Source of the DNA: Streptomyces sp. CB00455
GTDB taxonomy: Bacteria > Actinomycetota > Actinomycetes > Streptomycetales > Streptomycetaceae
Direction of reading: 5' to 3'
DNA length: 64,000 nucleotides
Assembly: GCF_001905445.1 (NCBI RefSeq)
Contig: NZ_LIVQ01000010.1
Span: 71,417-135,416 of the forward strand
Position 1 is the stretch's first letter. Each line of letters starts with the position of its first letter. The position numbers and the translations under genes are program-made. Positions 1 to 9,178 of this stretch are shown piece after piece. The notes beneath the pieces are model-generated. The model was given only the letters and a program-made list of their open reading frames with translations. It was not told the DNA's origin and did not search any database.

Positions 1-1233
1 GGTATCAAGCAGCCGGTCTCCGCGATCCTGGAAGCCGCGCAGGAGCACAAGGCCGATGTGATCGGGATGTCGGGTCTGCTGGTGAAGTCGACCGTGATCA
101 TGAAGGAGAACCTCCAGGAACTCAACCAGCGCAAGCTGGCCGCCGACTACCCCGTCATCCTCGGCGGCGCCGCCCTGACCCGCGCCTACGTCGAACAGGA
201 CCTCCACGAAATCTACGAAGGCGAAGTCCGCTACGCCCGCGACGCCTTCGAGGGCCTGCGCCTCATGGACGCACTCATGGGTGTGAAACGCGGCGTGCCC
301 GGCGTCGTCCTGCCCGAGCTCAAACAGCGCCGCGTCCCCCGGCGGACGGGAGTGTCAGCGGCGGGCGCTGCGGGGGCAGCGGTCGAGATCGAGGACATTC
401 CCGAGAGGGGTTCGGTCCGCTCGGACGTCTCCGTCGACAACCCGGTCCCCACCCCGCCGTTCTGGGGTACCCGCGTGGTCAAGGGCATCCCGCTGAAGGA
501 CTACGCCTCCTGGCTGGACGAGGGCGCCCTCTTCAAGGGCCAGTGGGGTCTCAAGCAGGCCCGCAGCGGCCCCACCTACGAGGAGCTCGTCGAGACGGAC
601 GGCCGCCCGCGCCTGCGCGGCCTGCTGGACAAGCTGCACACCGAGAACCTGCTGGAGGCCGCGGTCGTCTACGGCTACTTCCCCTGCGTCTCCAAAGGCG
701 ACGACCTCATCCTGCTCGACGAGCGCGGCAACGAGCGGACGCGGTTCACCTTCCCGCGCCAGCGCCGCGGCCGGCGCCTCTGCCTCGCCGACTTCTTCCG
801 CCCCGAGGAATCAGGCGAGCGCGACGTCGTGGGCCTCCAGGTCGTCACCGTCGGCTCCCGGATCGGCGAGGCAACCGCCCGGCTGTTCGCGTCCGACTCC
901 TACCGCGAGTACCTGGAGCTGCACGGCCTGTCCGTGCAGCTCGCCGAGGCCCTGGCCGAGTACTGGCACGCCCGCGTCCGCGCCGAGCTCGGCTTCGGCG
1001 GCGAGGACCCGGCCCGGGTCGAGGACATGTTCGACCTCAAGTACCGCGGCGCCCGCTTCTCCCTCGGCTACGGAGCCTGCCCCGACCTGGAGGACCGCGC
1101 CAAGATCGCCGACCTCCTCCAGCCCGAGCGGATCGGCGTCCACCTCTCGGAGGAGTTCCAGCTCCACCCCGAACAGTCCACCGACGCGATCGTCATCCAC
1201 CACCCCGAGGCGAAGTACTTCAACGCGCGCTGA
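1..1233 (+). CDS. metH: Methionine synthase (cobalamin-dependent), C-terminal part, 5' truncated by window edge
   Basis: The frame is open from base 1, so the gene starts upstream. What remains (about 410 aa) is the end of the cobalamin-binding domain (GMSGLLVKST, then VILGGAALT) and the S-adenosylmethionine-binding reactivation domain, whose signature is visible near the end (FSLGYGACPDLED, then LSEEFQLHPEQSTDAIVIHHPEAKYF). The full enzyme moves a methyl group from 5-methyltetrahydrofolate to homocysteine and is usually near 1150-1200 aa. It is followed 28 bp later by metF and then ahcY, so the three form a methyl-cycle operon ending at the hairpin at 3663-3697. No methyltransferase domain is present in the NRPSs of this window, so the operon may serve the host or a neighbouring pathway to the left. 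Confidence 0.93.
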   Translation, partial: GIKQPVSAILEAAQEHKADVIGMSGLLVKSTVIMKENLQELNQRKLAADYPVILGGAALTRAYVEQDLHEIYEGEVRYARDAFEGLRLMDALMGVKRGVPGVVLPELKQRRVPRRTGVSAAGAAGAAVEIEDIPERGSVRSDVSVDNPVPTPPFWGTRVVKGIPLKDYASWLDEGALFKGQWGLKQARSGPTYEELVETDGRPRLRGLLDKLHTENLLEAAVVYGYFPCVSKGDDLILLDERGNERTRFTFPRQRRGRRLCLADFFRPEESGERDVVGLQVVTVGSRIGEATARLFASDSYREYLELHGLSVQLAEALAEYWHARVRAELGFGGEDPARVEDMFDLKYRGARFSLGYGACPDLEDRAKIADLLQPERIGVHLSEEFQLHPEQSTDAIVIHHPEAKYFNAR

Positions 1234-1261
1234 GCCGCGACGAGCCGGAAAGGAGTCCGAC

Positions 1262-2239
1262 ATGCCGGCTGCTCTCGCCGCCACCACCGACCGCCCCCGC
1301 ACCGCCACCACCGACCGCCCCCGCACGTCCACCGCCACCGTCCCCGGCATCCGAGAGCTGCTGGCCCAGGGCCGGCGGAGCTTCTCGTTCGAGTTCTTCC
1401 CCCCGAAGACCGACGCCGGGGAGCGCACCCTGTGGGCCGCCATCCGCCGGATCGAGCCGTTCGCGCCCTCCTTCGTCTCCGTCACCTACGGAGCAGGCGG
1501 CTCTTCCCGGGACCGCACCGTGGAGGTCACCAAACGCATCGCGGCGCAGACCACCCTGCGCCCGGTGGCGCACCTGACCGCCGTCGGACACTCCGTCGCC
1601 GAGCTGCGCCACATCATCGGCCAGTACGCCGACGCGGGCATCCGCGACGTGCTCGCCCTGCGCGGGGACCCGCCCGGCGATCCGAAGGGGGAGTGGACGC
1701 CACACCCGGACGGGCTGACCCACGCCCACGAACTGGTCACCCTGATACGCCAGTTGGGTGACTTCACGGTGGGCGTCGCGGCCTTCCCGGAACGCCATCC
1801 CCGCTCACCCGGCTGGACCGAGGACATTCGGCACTTCGCCGCCAAGTGCCGGGCCGGCGCCGACTACGCCATCACCCAGATGTTCTTCCACGCCGACGAC
1901 TACCTCCGGCTCCGCGACCGGCTCTGCGCCGTCGGCTGTCTGACACCGGTCATCCCCGAGATCATGCCGGCGACCGATTTCCGCCAGATCCGGCGCTTCG
2001 CCGAGCTCAGCGACGCGCGGTTCCCGGACGCACTGGCCCGGCGGCTGGAAGCGGCGAAGGACGACCCCGAGGCCGGTCACCGGATCGGAGTCGAGTACGC
2101 GACCGCCATGGCCGAGCGCCTGCTGGCCGAGGGGGCGCCCGGCCTGCACTACATCACCCTCAACAAGTCCACCGCGACTCTAGAGATCCATCAGAACCTG
2201 AACGTCAGCCCGGACCCAGCCACCACCATCACGGAGTAG
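1262..2239 (+). CDS. metF: Methylenetetrahydrofolate reductase
   Basis: A 325-aa protein of the MetF family, which reduces 5,10-methylenetetrahydrofolate to 5-methyltetrahydrofolate, the methyl donor for MetH. The family opening SFEFFPPKTDAGERTLW is clear, followed by FVSVTYGAGGSSRDRT and the folate/FAD barrel segments (DVLALRGDPPG; ITQMFFHADDYLRLRDR). The ATG follows a purine-rich AAAGGAG about 8 bp upstream. The N-terminal 30 residues are a Thr/Ala/Pro-rich extension not needed for the fold, with a near repeat (TTDRPRTATTDRPRT). The gene lies between metH and ahcY on the same strand with gaps of 28 and 5 bp, so co-transcription is nearly certain. Length is slightly above the usual 290-300 aa because of the extension. 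Confidence 0.94.
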   Translation: MPAALAATTDRPRTATTDRPRTSTATVPGIRELLAQGRRSFSFEFFPPKTDAGERTLWAAIRRIEPFAPSFVSVTYGAGGSSRDRTVEVTKRIAAQTTLRPVAHLTAVGHSVAELRHIIGQYADAGIRDVLALRGDPPGDPKGEWTPHPDGLTHAHELVTLIRQLGDFTVGVAAFPERHPRSPGWTEDIRHFAAKCRAGADYAITQMFFHADDYLRLRDRLCAVGCLTPVIPEIMPATDFRQIRRFAELSDARFPDALARRLEAAKDDPEAGHRIGVEYATAMAERLLAEGAPGLHYITLNKSTATLEIHQNLNVSPDPATTITE

Positions 2240-2244
2240 AACCA

Positions 2245-3636
<1,392 letters not shown>

Positions 3637-3662
3637 CCGAACCGGCGACCGAACGGATCGCG

Positions 3663-3697
3663 CCACCGGCTCTTGAGCTTCGCTCAAGGGCCGGTGG
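3663..3697 (+). terminator. Rho-independent-type hairpin after ahcY
   Basis: Left arm 3663-3678 and right arm 3682-3697 pair over 16 bp with one G-U pair and a TTC loop. It lies 26 bp after the ahcY stop and has no U-tract, as is common in Streptomyces. Confidence 0.75.
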
Positions 3698-3790
3698 AAA
3701 GCCCATGGCCGGGTACCCCGGGGAGTGTCACGATCGGATGTCCGTGCCGAGGGCGAGCAGTGCTCCCACCACCCCAGACGAGGATGTCCC

Positions 3791-4402
3791 ATGAACCCCA
3801 ATCCGGCCGGTAGCCCCCAGCAGTACCCCGCCGGCGGCCCGAGCCCGTACGCGACCCAGCCCGGTCCCCATGCCCAGCCCCCCGCGCCGGCGACCGCCGA
3901 GCGCAGCAAGGTGGCCACCGTCCTCCTCCTGGTCGCCACGGTCCTCGTGGGCCTGATGGCCGGTCTCTTCTTCGCCTTCGACGTCTCGGTGATGCCGGGC
4001 CTGGCTGCGGGCGACGAGCGCACCTACGTCGCCGCGATGCAGTCCTTCAACAAGGCGATCGACGGCAACGGAATCTTCGGCATGGCCTTCGTGCTGGCCC
4101 TGCTCACCTCGGCGGCCTCGGCGATCGTCGAGTTCCGCAAGGGCCGCCGCAGCGTGGCGATCTGGGTCGGGGTGGCCGCCGTCGCCTACTTCGTCGTCCT
4201 GATGATCACCTTCTCCGTGAACATCCCGCTCAACAACGAGCTGGCCGACGCGGGCGACGCGGCGAAGCTGACGGACTTCTCGATCGTCGACAAGTTCAAG
4301 GGCACCTGGGTCTCCACCAACATCATCCGCACCCTGCTCTGCACGGCGGCCCTGACGGCGCTCTCCCGTGCCCTGATCCTGTACGGCCGCGCCACCCGCT
4401 GA
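3791..4402 (+). CDS. DUF1772 (anthrone-oxygenase-like) membrane protein
   Basis: A 203-aa membrane protein. The first 35-40 residues are a Pro/Gln/Gly-rich cytoplasmic tail, followed by four predicted membrane spans (VATVLLLVATVLVGLMAGLFFAF; GMAFVLALLTSAAS; WVGVAAVAYFVVLMI; NIIRTLLCTAALTAL). The pattern AGLFFAFDVSVMPGL and the later VNIPLNNELADAG are marks of the DUF1772 family, which includes proteins annotated as anthrone oxygenases but is mostly uncharacterised. The ATG at 3791 begins the hydrophilic tail; a longer upstream frame is possible but unsupported. It faces a shorter paralogue (4508-5005, minus) across a shared terminator. No link to the peptide pathway is evident. Confidence 0.82.
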   Translation: MNPNPAGSPQQYPAGGPSPYATQPGPHAQPPAPATAERSKVATVLLLVATVLVGLMAGLFFAFDVSVMPGLAAGDERTYVAAMQSFNKAIDGNGIFGMAFVLALLTSAASAIVEFRKGRRSVAIWVGVAAVAYFVVLMITFSVNIPLNNELADAGDAAKLTDFSIVDKFKGTWVSTNIIRTLLCTAALTALSRALILYGRATR

Positions 4403-4434
4403 CCCGCGGCCCGCAGCCTCCCCCCACGCACCAC

Positions 4435-4472
4435 CACGAAGTCCCCCGGCCACCCGACCGGGGGACTTCGTG
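4435..4472. terminator. Bidirectional terminator between convergent DUF1772 genes
   Basis: A perfect 15-bp inverted repeat (4435-4449 with 4458-4472, arms CACGAAGTCCCCCGG and its complement) with an 8-base loop, placed 33 and 36 bp from the stops of the two convergent genes. It can serve both strands. Confidence 0.85.
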
Positions 4473-4507
4473 CGTCCCGCGCCGCGGCCGGGCGGAGCCG
4501 GCGGCGG

Positions 4508-5005
4508 TCAGCGGGTCTGGCCGTGCAGGTACAGCGCCCAGGCCAGGAAGCCCACCGCGGCCGTGCACAGCAGGGTGCGCCAGACGTTGGCGCGGGCCCA
4601 GGGGCCCTCGAAGGCGCGGCGGACGGCGGCCGGATCGCCGATGCGCTCGACCGGCCCGGCCTTCTCCAGCATGTTGTTCAGCGGGATGTTCACCTTGTTG
4701 GTGACACCCATCGCGACGACGTAACAGACCAGGGCCGCGATCAGCGGCGGCAGCACGTCGCGGCCGTCGGACGGGACGTGCAGTGCCAGGGCCAGGGCGG
4801 TGAAGAGGAACGCGCCGATGTAACCGAGGACGAACCAGCCGTTCAGGATCGCCACGTTGATGCGCTGCATCACCTCGATGACCGTACGGTCGTCGGTGCG
4901 CCTCAGACCCGGCATCACGGAGACGGAGAAACCGTAGAAGAGGCCACTGACCAGTCCCATCGTGACAGTGGCGGCGATGAGCGAGGCCAAGCGAGCGGTC
5001 TCCAT
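4508..5005 (-). CDS. DUF1772 (anthrone-oxygenase-like) membrane protein, shorter paralogue
   Basis: A 165-aa membrane protein with four predicted spans and the same marks as the facing gene: SGLFYGFSVSVMPGL near residue 20, VNIPLNNMLEKAG near residue 107 and a terminal WRTLLCTAAVGFLAW. It lacks the Pro/Gln-rich N-terminal tail of the 203-aa neighbour. The two genes are convergent paralogues, which suggests an old duplication with inversion, or two related genes brought together. The start ATG at 5005 gives a membrane segment within ten residues, normal for the family. Function unknown; no redox motif is recognisable. Confidence 0.82.
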   Translation of the reverse strand: METARLASLIAATVTMGLVSGLFYGFSVSVMPGLRRTDDRTVIEVMQRINVAILNGWFVLGYIGAFLFTALALALHVPSDGRDVLPPLIAALVCYVVAMGVTNKVNIPLNNMLEKAGPVERIGDPAAVRRAFEGPWARANVWRTLLCTAAVGFLAWALYLHGQTR

Positions 5006-5245
5006 CGTGCGTCCCCCTGTTCGTCCGTCCGCGGAGTCTCTCGGTCATCGATTCTTCGGGAACGGGTCATCGAATCGTCAAGTCATGGGGATCATACGGG
5101 CGCGGTGGGCCCCGGTGGTGCGGGATTCGAGCCGCCTTCGAGCAGGGTTCGAGCGGCCCTGCGGCCTCCCGGCCCCGCCGGCCGGGTTCGCGCCACCGCC
5201 CCCGCGTCCGGCAGCCTGTGCACGGGACCACAGAGGGGAGTCACC

Positions 5246-6595
5246 GTGCTCACGGCACTTGAAGGCGCATACGGAGACCGCGCGGATGCGGTCGGGGTGG
5301 CGGGCCGCACCGCCTCCTACGAGGAGCTGCTCGGCGCGGCCCGGGCGGTGGCCGCCGACGTCGCCGGGCTCCCGGCCTTCGCGGTGAGCGCCACGCCGTC
5401 CCTGGAGACGGTCGCCGCCGCGGTCGGCGGGCTGCTGGCCGGGGTGCCCTTCGTGCCGCTGCCGCCCGACGCGGGCCCCGCCGAGCGGGAGCACATCCTG
5501 CGGGATTCCGGCGCTCGGCTGATGGGTGCGGACTTCGCCCGGCGCTCGGCCTGGACCGGGCCCGCCCCGGCCCCCGGGGACCCTGCGCTGATCCTCTACA
5601 CCTCCGGCACCACCGGCGCCCCCAAGGGCGTGGTCCTGACCCGCGCGGCCCTGGCCGCCGACCTGGACGCCCTTGCCGAAGCCTGGCAGTGGACGGCCGA
5701 GGACACCCTGGTGCACGGGCTGCCGCTGTTCCACGTGCACGGCCTGGTGCTGGGCGTCCTCGGCGCCCTGCGCACCGGCAGCCGCCTCGTGCACACCGGA
5801 CGCCCGACGCCCGACGCCTACGCCGGCGCCGGCGGGAGCCTGTACTTCGGGGTGCCCACCGTGTGGTCCCGCATCGCCCGTGAGCCGTCGGCCGCCGCCG
5901 CGCTGTCGGGGGCGCGCCTGCTGGTGTCCGGGAGCGCCGCCCTGCCCGCACCCGTCTTCCGGGACCTGGAACGGCTCACCGGGCACCGGCCGGTCGAGCG
6001 CTACGGCATGACCGAGACGCTGATCACGATCAGCGGCCGCGCGGGCGGCGAGGTCCGCCCCGGTACGGTCGGCACCCCGCTGCCCGGCATCCGTACCCGC
6101 ATCGCCGCGGAGCCGGGTGCGGAGATCGGCGAACTCCAGCTCACCGGACCCACCTTGTTCGCGGGATACCTCGGCCGTCCGCAGGACACCGCCGCCGCGT
6201 ACACCGAGGACGGCTGGTTCCGTACGGGCGACATCGCGGCCGTCGACGCGGCGGACGGCGTGCACCGCATCGTGGGCCGCGCCTCCATCGACATGATCAA
6301 GTCGGGCGGCTACCGGATCGGCGCGGGCGAGATCGAAAACGCGCTGCTGGACCACCCGAAAGTCAGCGAGGCGGCCGTGGTCGGGGTCCCCGACGCGGAC
6401 CTCGGGCAGCGGATCGTCGCCTTCGTCGTCGCCGAGGGGGTCACGGGCACGGAGCTCACCGACTTCGTCGCCGCCCACCTGTCGGTGCACAAGCGTCCGC
6501 GCGAGGTGCGATTCGTGTCAGCGGTGCCGCGCAACGCCATGGGCAAACCGCAGAAGAGGCTGCTGCTGGCGGACGAGCCGGGGGAGGGCGTCTGA
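5246..6595 (+). CDS. matB: MatB-like malonyl-CoA (methylmalonyl-CoA) ligase
   Basis: A 449-aa ANL-superfamily acyl-CoA synthetase. The ATP-binding P-loop LILYTSGTTGAPKG lies near residue 115, the block WQWTAEDTLVHGLPLFHVHGL near residue 150, RYGMTETL near residue 253 and the C-terminal KSGGYRIGAGEIEN near residue 353. The last ends in the usual catalytic-lysine hinge (NAMGKPQKR). The wording of these blocks closely matches the malonyl-CoA ligase MatB of Streptomyces as I remember it, so the likely reaction is malonate (or methylmalonate) + CoA + ATP to the acyl-CoA. The GTG start at 5246 was chosen because GAGGGGAG precedes it by 5 bp and because the protein fold begins there. It could feed malonyl-CoA to the fatty-acid cassette at the right end, but it lies 54 kb away and may be unrelated. 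Confidence 0.85.
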   Translation: MLTALEGAYGDRADAVGVAGRTASYEELLGAARAVAADVAGLPAFAVSATPSLETVAAAVGGLLAGVPFVPLPPDAGPAEREHILRDSGARLMGADFARRSAWTGPAPAPGDPALILYTSGTTGAPKGVVLTRAALAADLDALAEAWQWTAEDTLVHGLPLFHVHGLVLGVLGALRTGSRLVHTGRPTPDAYAGAGGSLYFGVPTVWSRIAREPSAAAALSGARLLVSGSAALPAPVFRDLERLTGHRPVERYGMTETLITISGRAGGEVRPGTVGTPLPGIRTRIAAEPGAEIGELQLTGPTLFAGYLGRPQDTAAAYTEDGWFRTGDIAAVDAADGVHRIVGRASIDMIKSGGYRIGAGEIENALLDHPKVSEAAVVGVPDADLGQRIVAFVVAEGVTGTELTDFVAAHLSVHKRPREVRFVSAVPRNAMGKPQKRLLLADEPGEGV

Positions 6596-6600
6596 CGGCG

Positions 6601-6813
6601 GTCCGTCCGGCGTCCGGGGCCGGGGGACGCCCCGGCGCCCCCCTGGGCGTGCGCCGGGTCAGCACCGGATCCGCCCTCTCCCGCGCGGCGCTCGGCGCCC
6701 TCACCCGCGCGGCCCGCGAGATCGCCGGACCCGGCACATTCGGGTTCGGCGCGGACGCCCTGCCCTACGCCGAAGCCAACGCACTGCTCGCCGAGGGGGA
6801 AGGGCCCTGGTGA
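6601..6813 (+). pseudogene. Remnant of an isocitrate lyase / PEP mutase family gene (C-terminus only)
   Basis: Directly after the matB-like stop, in another frame, lies a stretch reading LGVRRVSTGSALSRAALGAL, then GTFGFGADALPYAEANALL and a stop at 6811-6813. That is the recognisable C-terminal end of isocitrate lyase/phosphoenolpyruvate-mutase family proteins (usually 250-290 aa), but only about 55 matching residues remain. There is no start codon with a ribosome site before it and no trace of the TIM-barrel or catalytic part. I read it as a deletion remnant. A translated fusion by slippage with the upstream gene cannot be excluded but is less likely. Confidence 0.6.
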
Positions 6814-6856
6814 CCACGGCCCCCGTGCGGACCGGACGAGCGCCGGGCGCCCCGGG

Positions 6857-8479
6857 TCAGACGAAGCGCGGGTCGCCGTGCAGCTGGCGCAGGTACTCGT
6901 AGGTGCTCGGGAGCGTCTCCAGCAGATTGCGCTGCTGACGCTTGACGGTGTCGAAGAGGGGCTCCGCCCCGGCCACCGACTCCGGCTTGTGCGCCAGGGC
7001 CGGCAGCGGGGCGTCCGGCATCAGGCCGAGGCCGGCGAACACGCAGTAGTAACTGCCGTTCGTCCAGGCCGAACGGCTGCCGGAATCAAGGCCGTAGTAC
7101 GCGGATTCGTCGGTGACCGGCGCGTCGATGGGCAGCCCCGCGCGGTAGGCGGCGACCTTCTCCTGGATGCCCTGGGGCAGCGCCAGCTCCTTGCCGGCCC
7201 GCCAGAAGGGGGTGTCGTTGCGCGGCGCGTAGTGGAAGTGCGCCTGCACGAAGTCACGGGTGTCGTCGAACATCACCCGGATCTCGCGGTTGAACCGCTC
7301 CACGAGGGCGGCCTGGAAGGTGAGGTCCGGGAAGTGCCGCACCAGCTGGTGGACCGCGGTGGTGATGAAATGGATCCCCGTCGGCTCCAGGGGCTCCAGG
7401 AAACAGGAGGAGGGGCCGATGGCCACGACGTTCTTCACCCAGGCGCGCTCGCCCCGCCCGACCCGCAGGCGCGCGTGCCCGACCCGGGTCGTCGCCGGGT
7501 CCAGACCCCACAGTGCGCACAGTTCGCCGGTCGCCTCCTCGCGGCCGGCGAAGCGGCTGGAGTAGACGTATCCGGTGCCGAACCGTCCCGGCATCGGGAT
7601 CTTCCAGGTCCAGCCGGCCTTCATCGCGATGGCCGAGGTGTACGGCTCCACCCCGTGGGCGGCGTCGTCGTGCGGCACGTCGGTGGTGATGACGCTGTCG
7701 CCCAGCAGGTGGTCGCCCATGGCGATGAACGGCTCCGCCATGGCTTCGTTGATGAGCAGGCCCCGGAAGCCGGAACAGTCCACGAAGAGGTCGCCGTGGA
7801 TCACCGGGCCGCCCTGCGTGCGCAGCCCGGTGACGAAACCCCGCGCATCCTTCACCACCCCGGCGAGCTCGTCGCGGACGTGGCGCACACCGAGCTTGGC
7901 GACGGCGAAGTCACGCAGGAACCCGGCGATCAGGCCCGCGTCGAAGTGCCAGGCGTACCGGGTCGCGGTGCGGCCGTCGAGCCAGCGGGGGGACTTCTTG
8001 GCGTCCATCACGGGCGGCTCGCGGAAGCAGGCGTAGTCGAAGGGCTCCTGCGTCGTGCCCTCGTAGGTCCGCTTGAACCAGTAGTGGGACAGGGGCGTCT
8101 GGTCGTAGTCGGGCAGCAGTCCGAAGGGGTGGTAGAAGTGGTCGGGGCCCTGGGACGGCCGGGGGAGCGCCCTCGCCCGCGCCTCGCCCGCGCCCTCCGT
8201 CCGCCAGTTGACGAAGCGCACGGCCATCTGGAAGCTCGCATCGCACTTGCGCATCCACTCCTCCTCGTTGATGCCGAGGAAGTCGAAGAAGGCGTGCTGC
8301 AGGCTCGGTACGGTCGCCACGCCCAGGCTCACCGCGGGCGCCGGCCCCGACTCCAGCAGGGTGATCTCCACGGTGCCCTGGAGTGCCTTGCCGAGGTAGG
8401 CGGCCGTCATCCACCCCGCCGCGCCGCCGCCGAGGACGACGACGCTTCGGACGCGGGTATCGGCGGCACTGCGCGGCAT
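6857..8479 (-). CDS. Flavin-dependent halogenase-like flavoprotein lacking the catalytic lysine
   Basis: A 540-aa protein of the tryptophan-halogenase family. The FAD-binding GGGAAGWMTAAYL is at residues 17-29, and the family WxWxIP block is present as GWTWKIPMPGR. Two catalytic-region features differ from active enzymes. The usual GEATVP is GVATVP (53-58), and the position of the essential lysine (K79 in PrnA, motif YKLGIRFENW) is glutamine (FQMAVRFVNW, Q84). The block EPLESTG also reads EPLEPTG. FAD binding seems likely; halogenation through a lysine adduct does not. The ATG at 8479 starts just before the Rossmann strand; a GTG at 8539 would add 20 poorly conserved residues. It is divergent from an Asn-rich microprotein gene. 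Role unknown. Confidence 0.85.
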   Translation of the reverse strand: MPRSAADTRVRSVVVLGGGAAGWMTAAYLGKALQGTVEITLLESGPAPAVSLGVATVPSLQHAFFDFLGINEEEWMRKCDASFQMAVRFVNWRTEGAGEARARALPRPSQGPDHFYHPFGLLPDYDQTPLSHYWFKRTYEGTTQEPFDYACFREPPVMDAKKSPRWLDGRTATRYAWHFDAGLIAGFLRDFAVAKLGVRHVRDELAGVVKDARGFVTGLRTQGGPVIHGDLFVDCSGFRGLLINEAMAEPFIAMGDHLLGDSVITTDVPHDDAAHGVEPYTSAIAMKAGWTWKIPMPGRFGTGYVYSSRFAGREEATGELCALWGLDPATTRVGHARLRVGRGERAWVKNVVAIGPSSCFLEPLEPTGIHFITTAVHQLVRHFPDLTFQAALVERFNREIRVMFDDTRDFVQAHFHYAPRNDTPFWRAGKELALPQGIQEKVAAYRAGLPIDAPVTDESAYYGLDSGSRSAWTNGSYYCVFAGLGLMPDAPLPALAHKPESVAGAEPLFDTVKRQQRNLLETLPSTYEYLRQLHGDPRFV

Positions 8480-8552
8480 GTGCGGTCTCACTTCCAGGCT
8501 GGCGGCCCTGATCCGGATACCCCAGGTTCGGGCATCCACCTATCGGAGATCT

Positions 8553-8596
8553 ATAGCCCGGGTGCACGCGTATACGAAGCAGGGCCATAGCCCGGG
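8553..8596. promoter_or_regulatory. Direct repeat in the divergent promoter region
   Basis: ATAGCCCGGG occurs at 8553-8562 and again at 8587-8596, spaced 34 bp start to start, in the 171-bp gap between the halogenase-like gene and the Asn-rich microprotein gene. It could be a regulator site. No -35/-10 pair was firmly identified. Confidence 0.3.
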
Positions 8597-8650
8597 GGCC
8601 CAGCCTGGTGGCGCCCGGCGTGACACACCGACCCGATGCGAAGGACCGCC

Positions 8651-8758
8651 ATGAGCAACAGCAACAGCAACAGCAACAACAGCAACAACGGCAATGGCAA
8701 CAACAACGGCAACAACAACGAGAACGGCAACAACAACGCCGTCGGCAACAACGCCTGA
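8651..8758 (+). CDS. Asn/Ser/Gly-rich microprotein (35 aa)
   Basis: A 35-residue open frame made almost only of Asn, Ser and Gly: it begins MSNSNSNSNNSNN, continues with NNNG-type runs and ends AVGNNA. It has a good ribosome site (GAAGGA, 5 bp before the ATG) and a very strong terminator 21 bp after its stop, so it looks like a real, separately transcribed gene despite its simple sequence. It is divergent from the halogenase-like gene. I know no family for it. It has no signal peptide, no cysteine and only one charged residue besides the termini. It could be a structural or phase-forming peptide, a substrate of the neighbouring flavoprotein, or a non-coding AAC-repeat transcript that happens to be open. 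Confidence 0.5.
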   Translation: MSNSNSNSNNSNNGNGNNNGNNNENGNNNAVGNNA

Positions 8759-8779
8759 CCCGGACTCACCCCGCACCTT

Positions 8780-8819
8780 CCGCGCGCCCCTGCCGCCCAC
8801 CGGTGGCAGGGGCGCGCGG
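8780..8819 (+). terminator. Strong terminator after the Asn-rich microprotein
   Basis: A perfect 15-bp inverted repeat (8780-8794 with 8805-8819) with a 10-base loop, just downstream of the microprotein stop. Confidence 0.85.
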
Positions 8820-8963
8820 CGCGTTCGGTTCCGTTTTCCCGCCCCCTGAGACACGGTGCCGCGCGGAAATCGAACCAATATCGCTCCGACAGCGCCGCTC
8901 CATAGTTTCGTCCTCGTCGCCCACCACGGCGGCCCCGAAGGGGACTTGACTAGGAGTCATCGC

Positions 8964-9155
8964 ATGCGAAGCATCCGCACCGCCTTTGCCGCCACTCTCC
9001 CCGCCGTGGTCGCCGCCCTGGCCCTGACGGTGGGATCGGCGGGACAGGCCGCGGCGAGCGAGCAGCCGCCCGCGCCCGTCCAGGCCGGCATGCAGGACGA
9101 GGTCCCCTGGACGGGCCCGGTCCCCGGCATCGTCATCGAGGTGCCCTGGACCTGA
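8964..9155 (+). CDS. Small secreted peptide with repeated EVPWT motif
   Basis: A 63-aa precursor with a Sec signal peptide: MRSIRTAF, then a hydrophobic core of Ala/Leu/Val and a likely cleavage after AAA (about residue 35). The mature part is about 30 residues, Pro-rich and acidic, with the pentamer (D)EVPWT occurring twice, the second copy being the C-terminus, separated by a GPVPG-type linker. The start ATG has AGGAG 7 bp upstream; a longer frame starting at 8856 is unlikely because it would hide the signal peptide. I know no matching family. The repeated Trp-containing tail next to a tryptophan-halogenase-like gene invites the idea of a modified peptide, but there is no direct evidence. 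Confidence 0.65.
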   Translation: MRSIRTAFAATLPAVVAALALTVGSAGQAAASEQPPAPVQAGMQDEVPWTGPVPGIVIEVPWT

Positions 9156-9178
9156 CGGTTCCGGGGCCCCGTGGCCGC

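Noticed and set aside
6857..8479. Calling the flavoprotein an active tryptophan halogenase that chlorinates the peptide
   Set aside because: The catalytic lysine position is Gln and two neighbouring motifs are altered; it also lies outside the core operons.
8651..9155. A ribosomal peptide (RiPP) cluster made of the microprotein, secreted peptide and halogenase-like gene
   Set aside because: No recognition element, protease, cyclase or dedicated exporter is nearby, and the secreted peptide has a normal Sec signal.
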